Notes under the pieces: model-generated
The model's input: only the letters and a program-made list of their open reading frames with translations
Database searches by the model: none
Told to the model about the DNA's origin: nothing
Position numbers and translations under genes: made by a program
Shown: positions 26,204-33,848 of the stretch, piece by piece
How the letters are laid out: each line of letters starts with the position of its first letter
Numbering within the stretch: position 1 is the first letter of the stretch
Assembly (NCBI RefSeq): GCF_029952445.1
Contig: NZ_JAQPPK010000002.1
Coordinates: 1 to 64,000, forward strand
From: Paenarthrobacter nitroguajacolicus
Lineage (GTDB): Bacteria; Actinomycetota; Actinomycetes; Actinomycetales; Micrococcaceae
Length of the DNA stretch: 64,000 bases
Reading direction: 5' to 3'

Positions 26204-27355
26204 ATGGCCTCCACACCACGTGCCGGGATTATCGGCACAGGATTCATGGGCACAGTCCACTCCCATGCTGTCCGGGCCGCAGGAAGCACGGTCAGTGCAG
26301 TAGCCGGGAGTAGTTCGGCCAGTGCCGAGGCCGCTGTGGCCCGATTGGGTGCACAGGCCGCGGTCGGCTCCCCCGAAGCCCTGATCGCCCGCGACGACGT
26401 GGACGTCGTCCACATCTGCACCCCAAACGCCACCCATGCGGACCTTGCACGCTTGGCCATCGCCGCCGGCAAGGCCGTTATCTGCGAGAAACCCCTGGCC
26501 ACCACCCTTGAGGACGCCAAGGAACTGACGGACATTGCAGAACAGGCAAATGTGGTCACCGCTGTGCCCTTCGTCTACAGGTTCTATCCGGCAGTCCGGG
26601 AGGCCCGCGAGCGCATCCACAACGGGGAGGCAGGCCGCCTCTGGCTGCTGCACGGATCCTATCTGCAAGACTGGCTGGCAGGTGCAGCGGCAACAAACTG
26701 GCGGGTCGACTCCAGGCTCGGAGGAGCGTCCAGGGCCTTCGGTGACATCGGAGTGCACTGGTGCGACCTGATGGAGTTCACCACGGGACACCGCATCTCC
26801 AGGATCATGGCCAGTACCAGCCGAGCCCATGAACAACGCGAAAACCTTGGCCAGTTGTCCCCGGTATCAACTGAGGACGGGGCAACACTGCTCTTCGAAA
26901 CCGACAAGGGGGCCACCGGTTCGTTGGTTGTGAGCCAAGTCAGTCCAGGAAGAAAAAACCGCCTCTGGTTCTCTTTCGATGGAACTGCGGCATCGTTCAG
27001 CTTCAACCAGGAAACACCGGACACCCTGCACATCGGACGCGTGGATTCCACTTCGCACATTCCTGTGGGGCCGGAGACCCTTTCCACCCCGGGCGGCCGG
27101 CACTATGCCAAGCTCCCGGCGGGTCACCCGCAGGGGTACCAGGACAGCTTCAACGCTTTCGTCGCTGACACCTATGCAGCTGTCCAAGGACACGAACCCG
27201 AGGGCCTGCCCACCTTCCGGGATGGTCTCCGGGCAGCACTCCTCACGGACGCGGTGGTTACCTCCGCGGCACGACAGTCATGGGTGGACGTTCCCACCGG
27301 CAACCTCTTCGATTTTCCCAGCTCTTCTCCGGCAGTTGAAAGGCAAATGCAATGA
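26204..27355 (+). CDS. Gfo/Idh/MocA oxidoreductase (probable 3-keto-sugar reductase, LgdC-like)
   Basis: A 383-residue NAD(P)-dependent sugar oxidoreductase. The Rossmann motif is AGIIGTGFMGTVHSHA, the catalytic lysine is K96 in CEKPLAT, and the catalytic pair is D181 and H185 in AFGDIGVHWCDL. This matches the spacing in the paralogue at 28196-29368. In levoglucosan operons a second Gfo/Idh/MocA enzyme reduces 3-keto-glucose to glucose; I infer that role here from position. It overlaps the isomerase gene by 4 bp (ATGA). Confidence 0.8.
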   Translation: MASTPRAGIIGTGFMGTVHSHAVRAAGSTVSAVAGSSSASAEAAVARLGAQAAVGSPEALIARDDVDVVHICTPNATHADLARLAIAAGKAVICEKPLATTLEDAKELTDIAEQANVVTAVPFVYRFYPAVREARERIHNGEAGRLWLLHGSYLQDWLAGAAATNWRVDSRLGGASRAFGDIGVHWCDLMEFTTGHRISRIMASTSRAHEQRENLGQLSPVSTEDGATLLFETDKGATGSLVVSQVSPGRKNRLWFSFDGTAASFSFNQETPDTLHIGRVDSTSHIPVGPETLSTPGGRHYAKLPAGHPQGYQDSFNAFVADTYAAVQGHEPEGLPTFRDGLRAALLTDAVVTSAARQSWVDVPTGNLFDFPSSSPAVERQMQ

Positions 27356-28167
27356 AACTCGGTTACTGTTCCATCACCTGGGGCGGGGTCGTCGGACACC
27401 CGCAAGGCGTGACCAGCGTCAAGGATCTTTTCTACATGACCCACGGATCCATGCGCGGCGCCGTGCGTGACATCGCCGCCGTCGGCTATGAGGGCGTGGA
27501 GATGTTCGACGGAAACCTGGCCGAATATGCCGACAAGCCGGAGGAACTCAAAGAGATCCTCAGCAGCAACGGAGTCGTGCTGACGAGTGTCTACACGGGG
27601 GCCAACTTCATCTATGCCGACATCCTTCCCGACGAGATGCACCGAATCCACAAGGCCGCAGAACTGGCTGCGAACTTCGGAGCTGAACGGCTGGTGGTTG
27701 GCGGCGGCGCGCGCCGGGCTGCCGGAACCACCGAACAGGACTATCACCTGCTGGGCCACGCGCTGGACCGCGTAGCGGACATCGCGGAGAGCTTCGGCCT
27801 GTCCGCGAGCTACCACCCGCACCTCAGCACCATCGTGGAGAGCCCGGACGAACTGGAAAAGCTCATGCCGCTGACCAGGATCGGGTTCTGCCCCGACACG
27901 GCGCACCTTGCGGCAGGCGGGGCGGACCCGGCCGCGGTTATCCGCAAGTACTCCGACAGAATCCAGCATGTCCACCTCAAGGACTTCCAACAAGACCCGT
28001 TCAACTTCCTCCCCCTGGGCGAAGGTGAGCTCGATTTCCCGGACATCATCGCTGCGATCCGGGAAAGCGGCTACGACAGCTGGCTCATGGTCGAACTCGA
28101 CAACTACGACGGCGACCCCGCCGACGCAGCAAAAATCAGCAAGAAATACCTCGAGACACTCCTCTAA
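27352..28167 (+). CDS. Sugar phosphate isomerase/epimerase-fold enzyme (probable 3-keto-levoglucosan lyase, LgdB-like)
   Basis: A 271-residue xylose-isomerase-like TIM barrel. Features are LGYCSITWGG at the N-terminus, VGYEGVEMFDG, a metal-ligand-type GFCPDTAHLAAGG, HVHLKDFQQDPF and a C-terminal LMVELDNYDGD. Relatives include IolE and the CarB/C-glycoside-cleaving enzymes that beta-eliminate 3-keto sugars. In this operon the likely role is ring opening of the 3-keto anhydrosugar (inference). It is coupled to the preceding gene by an ATGA overlap. Confidence 0.78.
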   Translation: MKLGYCSITWGGVVGHPQGVTSVKDLFYMTHGSMRGAVRDIAAVGYEGVEMFDGNLAEYADKPEELKEILSSNGVVLTSVYTGANFIYADILPDEMHRIHKAAELAANFGAERLVVGGGARRAAGTTEQDYHLLGHALDRVADIAESFGLSASYHPHLSTIVESPDELEKLMPLTRIGFCPDTAHLAAGGADPAAVIRKYSDRIQHVHLKDFQQDPFNFLPLGEGELDFPDIIAAIRESGYDSWLMVELDNYDGDPADAAKISKKYLETLL

Positions 28168-28195
28168 GCAATCCTTACGGAAGGACCTGATCCAC

Positions 28196-29368
28196 ATGCA
28201 AAACCTCAACGTTGGCCTCATCGGTGGAGGCTTCATGGGCAAGGCCCACTCCTTGGCCTATGCCGCCATGCCCATGTTCTTCTGGCCTGCCCCGGCACTG
28301 CCGGTCCGCAAAGTCATCGCCGAGGCGAACCCCGAGCTGGCTGCAGAAGCCGCCAGGCGCTTCGGTTTCGAAAACTCGACGTCGGACTGGCGGTCCATCA
28401 TCGACGATCCCGACATCCACGTCGTCGACATCGCGACGCCGAACCACCTGCACGCCGAAATCGCCATTGCAGCCGCCGAAGCAGGCAAGCACATCATCTG
28501 CGAGAAGCCTCTCGCCCGCACCGGCGAAGAGTCCAAGGCCATGTACGACGCCGTTAAGGACAAGGACCTCGTGCACATGGTGGCCTTCAACTACCGGCGC
28601 ACCCCCGCAGTGGCACTGGCCAAGAAATACATCGAAGAAGGCGCAATCGGCCAAATCCTCAACTTCCGGGGAACCTATCTCCAGGATTGGAGCGCCGACC
28701 CGAACTCTCCGCTGTCATGGCGCTTCCAGAAGTCAATCGCAGGTTCCGGCGCCTTGGGCGATATCGCGACACATGTCATCGACATGGCCCGCTACCTCGT
28801 GGGAGAGTTCAGCGCTGTCAACGCCGTATTGTCGACGTGGATCCCCGAACGACCGCTCCAAACCGGCGGGGCCGACGCACTTGGCACTGTACGCGGTGGT
28901 GAAGGCCCGCGCGGCCAGGTCGATGTCGATGACGAAGTGATGACCATGATCCGGTTCGCCAACGGAGCCGTTGGATCCGTAGAGGCGACACGTAACGCGC
29001 ACGGCAGGAACAACTACATCACGTTCGAAATCCACGGTACTGAAGGCAGCATCGTCTTCAACTACGAGCGACGTGACGAGTTGCAGGTCTGCTTTGCTTC
29101 AGACCAGGCGGACCGTCGCGGGTTCCGTACCGTCTACACCGGCCCGGCCCACCCCTACGGAGAAGGTCTTTGGCCCATTCCTGCCCTGGGCATCGGGTAT
29201 GGAGAGACAAAGATCATCGAAGCGTACGACTTCTTCAAAGCCATCGCCGAAGGCGGAAGCGTAAACCCCAACTTCGCAGACGGCTATCAAGTAGCCCTCA
29301 TCGACGACGCAATCGTCGAATCTGCGGCAAAAGAATCGTGGGTGGAGGTCCCGCAGATCAACGCCTGA
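28196..29368 (+). CDS. lgdA: Levoglucosan dehydrogenase-like Gfo/Idh/MocA oxidoreductase
   Basis: A 390-residue NAD-dependent dehydrogenase with Rossmann motif GLIGGGFMGKAHSLAYA, K104 in CEKPLART, and D189/H193 in GALGDIATHVIDMARY. From memory, Pseudarthrobacter phenanthrenivorans levoglucosan dehydrogenase has the same length, the same N-terminus and catalytic Lys with Asp189 and His193; the agreement is close. It would oxidise levoglucosan at C3 to 3-keto-levoglucosan. AAGGA lies upstream of ATG 28196. The long out-of-phase frame seen from 27908 has no role before this ATG. A strong hairpin follows the stop. Confidence 0.78.
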   Translation: MQNLNVGLIGGGFMGKAHSLAYAAMPMFFWPAPALPVRKVIAEANPELAAEAARRFGFENSTSDWRSIIDDPDIHVVDIATPNHLHAEIAIAAAEAGKHIICEKPLARTGEESKAMYDAVKDKDLVHMVAFNYRRTPAVALAKKYIEEGAIGQILNFRGTYLQDWSADPNSPLSWRFQKSIAGSGALGDIATHVIDMARYLVGEFSAVNAVLSTWIPERPLQTGGADALGTVRGGEGPRGQVDVDDEVMTMIRFANGAVGSVEATRNAHGRNNYITFEIHGTEGSIVFNYERRDELQVCFASDQADRRGFRTVYTGPAHPYGEGLWPIPALGIGYGETKIIEAYDFFKAIAEGGSVNPNFADGYQVALIDDAIVESAAKESWVEVPQINA

Positions 29369-29376
29369 TCAGTTGT

Positions 29377-29405
29377 GGGAGGGACGGGCACGATCCGTCC
29401 CTCCC
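29377..29405 (+). terminator. Hairpin between lgdA and the ABM gene (partial terminator or attenuator)
   Basis: GGGAGGGACGG (29377-29387) pairs perfectly with CCGTCCCTCCC (29395-29405) around a 7-nt loop. Only short T-pairs follow, so read-through to the ABM and kinase genes is likely but may be reduced. Confidence 0.5.
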
Positions 29406-29435
29406 TCCTTCCCGACCATTGCAAAGGAACCCAAG

Positions 29436-29759
29436 ATGTCCACTCCCCTGCCACCTGGCAATGAGACCGCGGAAGTGTGGCTCATGCCGGTTTTCACCGC
29501 CAAGGCGGGGCACGAAACCGAGCTCCGGAACGCCCTCCGCTCCCTTCAAACCCTCAGTCGACAGGACTGTGGATGCCTGGAGTACACCGTTTACGCGGAT
29601 GTGCAGCGGCCCGGCACATTCGTCATGCTCGAAGGCTGGACCTGTCATGAGGACCTCGAAGCCCACAACCAGCAACAGCACGTCAAGGACTTCGTGGAGG
29701 CAGTTAGGCCGCTGCTGGAAAAGCCCTTCTCCGTGACCACACTGGCCCCGCTCGATTGA
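29436..29759 (+). CDS. ABM-fold putative monooxygenase
   Basis: A 107-residue protein of the antibiotic-biosynthesis-monooxygenase (ABM, dimeric ferredoxin-like) fold. Typical features are VWLMPVFTAKAGHETELRNALRSL, DCGCLEYTVYAD, FVMLEGWTCHEDLEAHNQQQHVKDF. Such proteins are YgiN-type quinone monooxygenases or small enzymes and binding proteins; the substrate is unknown. AAAGGA lies 7 nt before ATG 29436. The stop overlaps the ATG of the sensor kinase by one base (TGATG), so their translation is coupled. Confidence 0.82.
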   Translation: MSTPLPPGNETAEVWLMPVFTAKAGHETELRNALRSLQTLSRQDCGCLEYTVYADVQRPGTFVMLEGWTCHEDLEAHNQQQHVKDFVEAVRPLLEKPFSVTTLAPLD

Positions 29760-31378
29760 TGGAGAGCGTGAAGGCTGCTGACGAACCTGTTTTCCTGCCC
29801 TTGGAAGACTCTTTCTGCCGAATCGGGATACGCAAGGCAGTTCTTTTATGCCAGCTGCCTTTGACAGTCATGATGGGCCTTATCGTCTTCCTCGCCGTCC
29901 TTTTCAGACCCGCGGACAGTTGGGACCCGGGAGTCTTCCTTGTCCCGTTAGTGCAGCTGCTGATCCCTGCGCTGTGTCTCGTTGCGCCGTGGCGCCGTCT
30001 TCCTGCCTGGAGTTTTGTCCTGGTCCCCGTCGCCGAGTGTCTGGCTGTGGGACTGTTGCGGGAGACCGGCGGCCCCCTCCTGAGCGTGGTGGGACTGCTG
30101 ATGGCATTCCCGGTCATTTGGTTGTCCGTAAGCGTCAGTCGCATCCGCCTGGCTTTGGCAATCATGGCGCCTGCGGTCGCCACCATCGCATCGCCACTCG
30201 TCCTGGGCCACGCGGTCGAACGGATCGAACTGATCCGAATGATCGTTTTCCCCACCATCATGGCCGGCTTGGCATTGACGGGGCACGCCGTAGCACATGG
30301 GCTCATCAAGCACCGTGAGAGGCTGCGCAGCAACGAACGTGAACTGGAGCTCCTCCACCAGGCCACCGCAGACCACGCCCAACTCATGAATACCGTTCTT
30401 GAAACGGTCAACGTCGGAGTCTGGGCCATGGACAGCAACGGCGGAGACATCCTGACCAACCGTCGTCTGCGGTCGGATCGCTTGTGGACCCAGGAGAGAA
30501 CAAGCGAAAGGAACCCGTTCGTCCTGGATCCCGGGGAGGCCGCAGAACCGGGCCCTGCCGAGCTGGCTGCCCGGGGCGCGACCTTCACCAACACGCTGGT
30601 CCGAGTAGGAGCGGATGATCCCCAGCAGCGCACCTTTTCCGCCGCAGCCAGGCCCCTCCACGAGGAGACCGGACAGCTGAAGGGCTCGGTCCTTGCTTTC
30701 ACCGATGTCACCGCTTTGGTGAAGGCGCAGACGGTCCGCGACAAATTCGTTGCCACGATCTCCCACGAGCTCCGCACCCCGCTGACGAGCATTTTGGGCT
30801 ACCTGGAGATCCTCGGCGAGCGTCCCGACCCTCGACACATCAGCGTCATCGAACGGAACGCTGAACGCCTGCTCACTCTCATTAACGATCTTCTGCTGGT
30901 GGCCTCCGAGGACCTGGAACTCCGACGTCGGCCTACCAACGTCGCATCCTTGCTCGAAGAGTCCGTCAAGTCCGCGAAATCCGAGGCGGCCGCCAGGGGC
31001 ATCACCATCACCATGGAGATCGAGGGAGCAACTGCCGCCGACGTCGATCCTCATCAGTTCGGCAAAGCCATCGACGAGATTCTTTCCAATGCCATCAAGT
31101 TCTCCCCCGAGGGCCGAAGCGTGGGGGCAGATCTTCGTGACACTGAGGGCGGGATTGAGTTGACCGTCTCCGACCAAGGAGTCGGCATGACAGAACAAGA
31201 ACAGGACGAGGCCTTCACCACGTTTTTCCGGGCCAACCATGCGATGGAGACAGCAATACCGGGAGCAGGCCTTGGGTTGCCCCTGAGCAAGGCCATCATC
31301 GAAGCGCACGGCGGAACCATCCGGCTGGAAAGCAAGCCACAGTCCGGAACGACCGTGACCATCACCATCCCGCGCTAA
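29759..31378 (+). CDS. Orphan membrane sensor histidine kinase
   Basis: A 539-residue sensor kinase. The first ~170 residues contain about six membrane helices. A coiled linker and a PAS-like domain follow (LMNTVLETVNVGVWAMDSNG). Then come HisKA with phospho-acceptor His336 in ATISHELRTPLTSILGYLE and a HATPase domain with N-box NAIKFSPEG, G1 DQGVGM and G2 GAGLGLPLSKAI. No response-regulator gene is adjacent. Start ATG 29759 overlaps the ABM stop. There is no separate ribosome site, so it depends on translation of the ABM gene. The signal could be a product of the sugar pathway or redox state (inference). Confidence 0.88.
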   Translation: MESVKAADEPVFLPLEDSFCRIGIRKAVLLCQLPLTVMMGLIVFLAVLFRPADSWDPGVFLVPLVQLLIPALCLVAPWRRLPAWSFVLVPVAECLAVGLLRETGGPLLSVVGLLMAFPVIWLSVSVSRIRLALAIMAPAVATIASPLVLGHAVERIELIRMIVFPTIMAGLALTGHAVAHGLIKHRERLRSNERELELLHQATADHAQLMNTVLETVNVGVWAMDSNGGDILTNRRLRSDRLWTQERTSERNPFVLDPGEAAEPGPAELAARGATFTNTLVRVGADDPQQRTFSAAARPLHEETGQLKGSVLAFTDVTALVKAQTVRDKFVATISHELRTPLTSILGYLEILGERPDPRHISVIERNAERLLTLINDLLLVASEDLELRRRPTNVASLLEESVKSAKSEAAARGITITMEIEGATAADVDPHQFGKAIDEILSNAIKFSPEGRSVGADLRDTEGGIELTVSDQGVGMTEQEQDEAFTTFFRANHAMETAIPGAGLGLPLSKAIIEAHGGTIRLESKPQSGTTVTITIPR

Positions 31379-31440
31379 GGCCTCCGGCGGTTTGCGGTCG
31401 CCGCCCTCCAAACCCGCCACCCGCCGTCGAACGTTAACCA

Positions 31441-31477
31441 CAGGTGCCCCGCACCCATGACGGGAGCGGGGCACCTG
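31441..31477. terminator. Bidirectional terminator between kinase and aldo/keto reductase
   Basis: CAGGTGCCCCGC (31441-31452) pairs with GCGGGGCACCTG (31466-31477), 12 bp perfect, with a 13-nt loop. It separates two convergent genes. Confidence 0.65.
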
Positions 31478-31492
31478 CTTAATGCGTGGGGC

Positions 31493-32332
31493 TCAGGCGA
31501 AGTCGGAGACTGCCGGGTCCGGGCCGATGCGGCCTTCGGCGCCGCGGTCCAGGCTGTTGATGGCCTCGACGTCGGTAGCGTCCAGCGTGACGTTCAAGGC
31601 GGCGAAGTTCTCCTGGATGCGGGACTCCGTGACCGACTTGGGGATCACAACGTTGCCGATGGCCAGGTGCCAGGCGATGACAACCTGGGCAGGCGTGGCG
31701 CTGTGCTTGGCGGCGATCTCGGCGATCGTTGCGCTCTCCAGCAGCTCGCCACCTTGGCCCAGCGGGGACCATGCCTGGGTGAGGATACCCTTGGAGGCAT
31801 TGAACTCGCGCAGTTCTGCCTGGTTGAAGAAGGGGTGCAGTTCAACCTGGTTGATGGCCGGGACAACACCGGTTTCGTCGATGATGTGCTGCAGGCCTTC
31901 CTTGGTGAAGTTGGAGACACCGATCGACTTAACCCGGCCGCGCTTCTTCAGCTCGATGAGGGCCTTCCAAGTATCGACGTACTTTTCCTGCTTGGGCTGC
32001 TGCCAGTGGATCAGGTAAAGGTCCAGGGTTTCCAGACCGAGGCGGTCAAGCGACTTCTCAAAGGCCTCGAGCGTGGACTCGTAGCCCTGGTCAGCGTTCC
32101 ACAGCTTGGTGGTGATGAAGATTTCCTCTGCGGAAAGGCCCGAGGAGGCGATGGCACGGCCCACGCCGGCCTCGTTACCGTAGATCTTGGCAGTATCGAT
32201 GTGGCGGAACCCGGCGTCGAAAGCCTGGCGCACCACCTTTTCGGCTACATCGTCCTCAACCTGCCATACCCCGTAGCCGAGCTGGGGGATGGTGTTGCCG
32301 TCGTTGAAAGTAAGTTCTGGTGACGAAGTCAT
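31493..32332 (-). CDS. Aldo/keto reductase
   Basis: A 279-residue NADPH-dependent reductase of the AKR5 / 2,5-diketo-D-gluconate reductase type. The catalytic tetrad is D46, Y51, K76 and H109 (AGFRHIDTAKIYGNE, TTKLWN, YLIHW). The cofactor-binding segment is VVIPKSVTESRIQENF. The barrel length is normal. It is a single gene convergent with the kinase; its role could be carbonyl detoxification or keto-sugar reduction. Confidence 0.92.
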   Translation of the reverse strand: MTSSPELTFNDGNTIPQLGYGVWQVEDDVAEKVVRQAFDAGFRHIDTAKIYGNEAGVGRAIASSGLSAEEIFITTKLWNADQGYESTLEAFEKSLDRLGLETLDLYLIHWQQPKQEKYVDTWKALIELKKRGRVKSIGVSNFTKEGLQHIIDETGVVPAINQVELHPFFNQAELREFNASKGILTQAWSPLGQGGELLESATIAEIAAKHSATPAQVVIAWHLAIGNVVIPKSVTESRIQENFAALNVTLDATDVEAINSLDRGAEGRIGPDPAVSDFA

Positions 32333-32462
32333 GTTTTTATCCTGCCAGCCCGATGCGGCAGATCGGACCCTTTATGACGAAGATCAGCTATCCGCTTAAC
32401 TTATTGCATGCAGGGAATAACGGCGCACGCGGGTAGTTGCGAACGCCTCGCATTTTGCAGGC

Positions 32463-32903
32463 TTACGGATTCAACTGGCGCTCAGCGTCGGCTACCTGCT
32501 CGAAAACAGACTCCGCCCGACGCCGGACAGACAGCGCTCCAACGGGAACCGGGCCAACCGCCAACCGCAACATGGCCGCAGCTTCGGCGGTGGTCGCCAG
32601 CGAGTTTCCTGCCTTGGAAAGCGCACGGTGCACGCCCGCCAGTGCCCCCGGCACGTCAAGCCCATCGCTGGGCGAGCGCTTTTGTGCCTCTACGCAGATA
32701 CTCCGGACCCTGGGTGACAGCTCCGCCAGTTCGTTGGCGATCTGGACGAGCTCGTTGTACAACTGCTCATCGTCCACACCCTCGAGGACCTGGTGGTACC
32801 GGTCCAGCCCGCGATGAAAGCGGTCGTGGGCGCGGCGCCACAGACCCTTGCCGAGCTCAAGATCGTCCTTCCGCCCTTGCCGGACGGCCCCAAAGAAGCC
32901 CAC
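32463..32903 (-). CDS. Conserved hypothetical protein downstream of bpa
   Basis: About 146 residues, mostly helical and rich in Ala, Leu, Glu and Arg (GLWRRAHDRFHRGLDRYHQVLEG, LYNELVQIANELAELSPRV). No membrane helix or known domain is recognised. The frame opens with TTG at 32909 and GTG at 32903; I choose GTG 32903 because the protein would begin VGFFGAVRQGRKDD. It starts 8 bp after the bpa stop, so the two are likely co-transcribed and may be related in function. Confidence 0.72.
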   Translation of the reverse strand: MGFFGAVRQGRKDDLELGKGLWRRAHDRFHRGLDRYHQVLEGVDDEQLYNELVQIANELAELSPRVRSICVEAQKRSPSDGLDVPGALAGVHRALSKAGNSLATTAEAAAMLRLAVGPVPVGALSVRRRAESVFEQVADAERQLNP

Positions 32904-32911
32904 TTGCAAAC

Positions 32912-33577
32912 TCAGAGGTACTGGCCCGGGCCATGGTCGGGATCTTCGGGGCGGCCATTAGCGGCGGCGCCAGGCGCGCCCGGTGCTGCGGCCCGCTGCG
33001 GTTGCCCGTTTTCGCCGATCACGATGCCCGGAGCGATGACCGTTCCGGGCGGAAGCTGACGGAGCTGCATCTGGGCGGCAGCGTGTTCCTTGGCAGCCTG
33101 TTGCGCGGCAATGGCGGCTTGGATCCCGTGGAACAGACCTTCCAGCCATCCAACCAGCTGTGCTTGCGCGATGCGAAGCTCAGCATCCGACGGCGCCTTG
33201 TCCTCGGGAAATGGCAGGCTGATGCGTTCCAGCTCTTCGATGAGTTCCGGCGCCAACCCGTCTTCGAGTTCCTTGATGGACCGCTCGTGGATTTCCGCAA
33301 GGCGTCCGCGGGCAGCGTCATCCAGAGGGGCAGCCTTAACCTCTTCCAGAAGCTGCCGGATCATGGTGCCAATCCGCATTACCTTGGCCGGTTCGTCCAC
33401 CAGTTCCTGGAGGCTGCCGCCTTTGGGCTTGCCGTCCTTCCCGGCCTCCGCTGGCAAGGATTGCCGCCCATCCGACGCGGCGTCGGGGGCGGCACTATCG
33501 CCGTCCAGTGTGGTTCCTTCCACGGGGGTGTCGTCCGAAGCCTCATCCGTGGGCTGAATGTCGTTCAGATCGCTCAT
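32912..33577 (-). CDS. bpa: Bacterial proteasome activator
   Basis: Ring-forming, ATP-independent activator of the 20S proteasome, first known in mycobacteria. The 221-residue protein has the family core (PAKVMRIGTMIRQLLEEVKAA, RLAEIHERSIKELEDGLAPEL, AQAQLVGWLEGLFHGIQAA) and ends in GPGQYL. The GQYL tail is the motif that docks into the proteasome and opens its gate. The N-terminal 50 residues are acidic and disordered-looking. Proteasome genes are not in this window, but the intact tail implies that the host has one. Confidence 0.93.
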   Translation of the reverse strand: MSDLNDIQPTDEASDDTPVEGTTLDGDSAAPDAASDGRQSLPAEAGKDGKPKGGSLQELVDEPAKVMRIGTMIRQLLEEVKAAPLDDAARGRLAEIHERSIKELEDGLAPELIEELERISLPFPEDKAPSDAELRIAQAQLVGWLEGLFHGIQAAIAAQQAAKEHAAAQMQLRQLPPGTVIAPGIVIGENGQPQRAAAPGAPGAAANGRPEDPDHGPGQYL

Positions 33578-33656
33578 TCGTTCATACTCTCATGTGGTTC
33601 CCGTGATCCTTCGGCCACAGCCGGATTTTGGACTTCGTTCGTAGCGAAACTACACG

Positions 33657-33848
33657 TCAGCAGCAGCGGCCTTGGGGGTTGCTGTCCTGCCGGTCCATCC
33701 GGTCCCGCCAGAACTCGCGTTCGGTCATGGCAGGACCGGCATGGCCGGTGGCGGTGAAGTGCTCAAGGTATTTCGTGTACGCGTCGGCGCCCATAAGGGA
33801 GCCCATGTAGGCCGCGAAGCTCCGAAAGCCCTTGATGACCGCGTTCAT
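33657..33848 (-). CDS. YbdD/YjiX-family small protein linked to CstA
   Basis: A 63-residue basic protein (MNAVIKGFRSFAAYMGSLMG, YLEHFTATGHAGPAMTEREF, ending NPQGRCC). This fits the YbdD family, which accompanies CstA and is needed for full transport of pyruvate or peptides. ATG 33848 overlaps the cstA stop by one base (TAATG); the longer frame to 33899 lies within cstA and is rejected. Confidence 0.9.
   Translation of the reverse strand: MNAVIKGFRSFAAYMGSLMGADAYTKYLEHFTATGHAGPAMTEREFWRDRMDRQDSNPQGRCC

Noticed and set aside
27908..28195. In-frame extension upstream of lgdA
   Set aside because: It overlaps the isomerase gene out of frame and is Ser/Thr/Arg-rich without homology; ATG 28196 begins the Rossmann fold.
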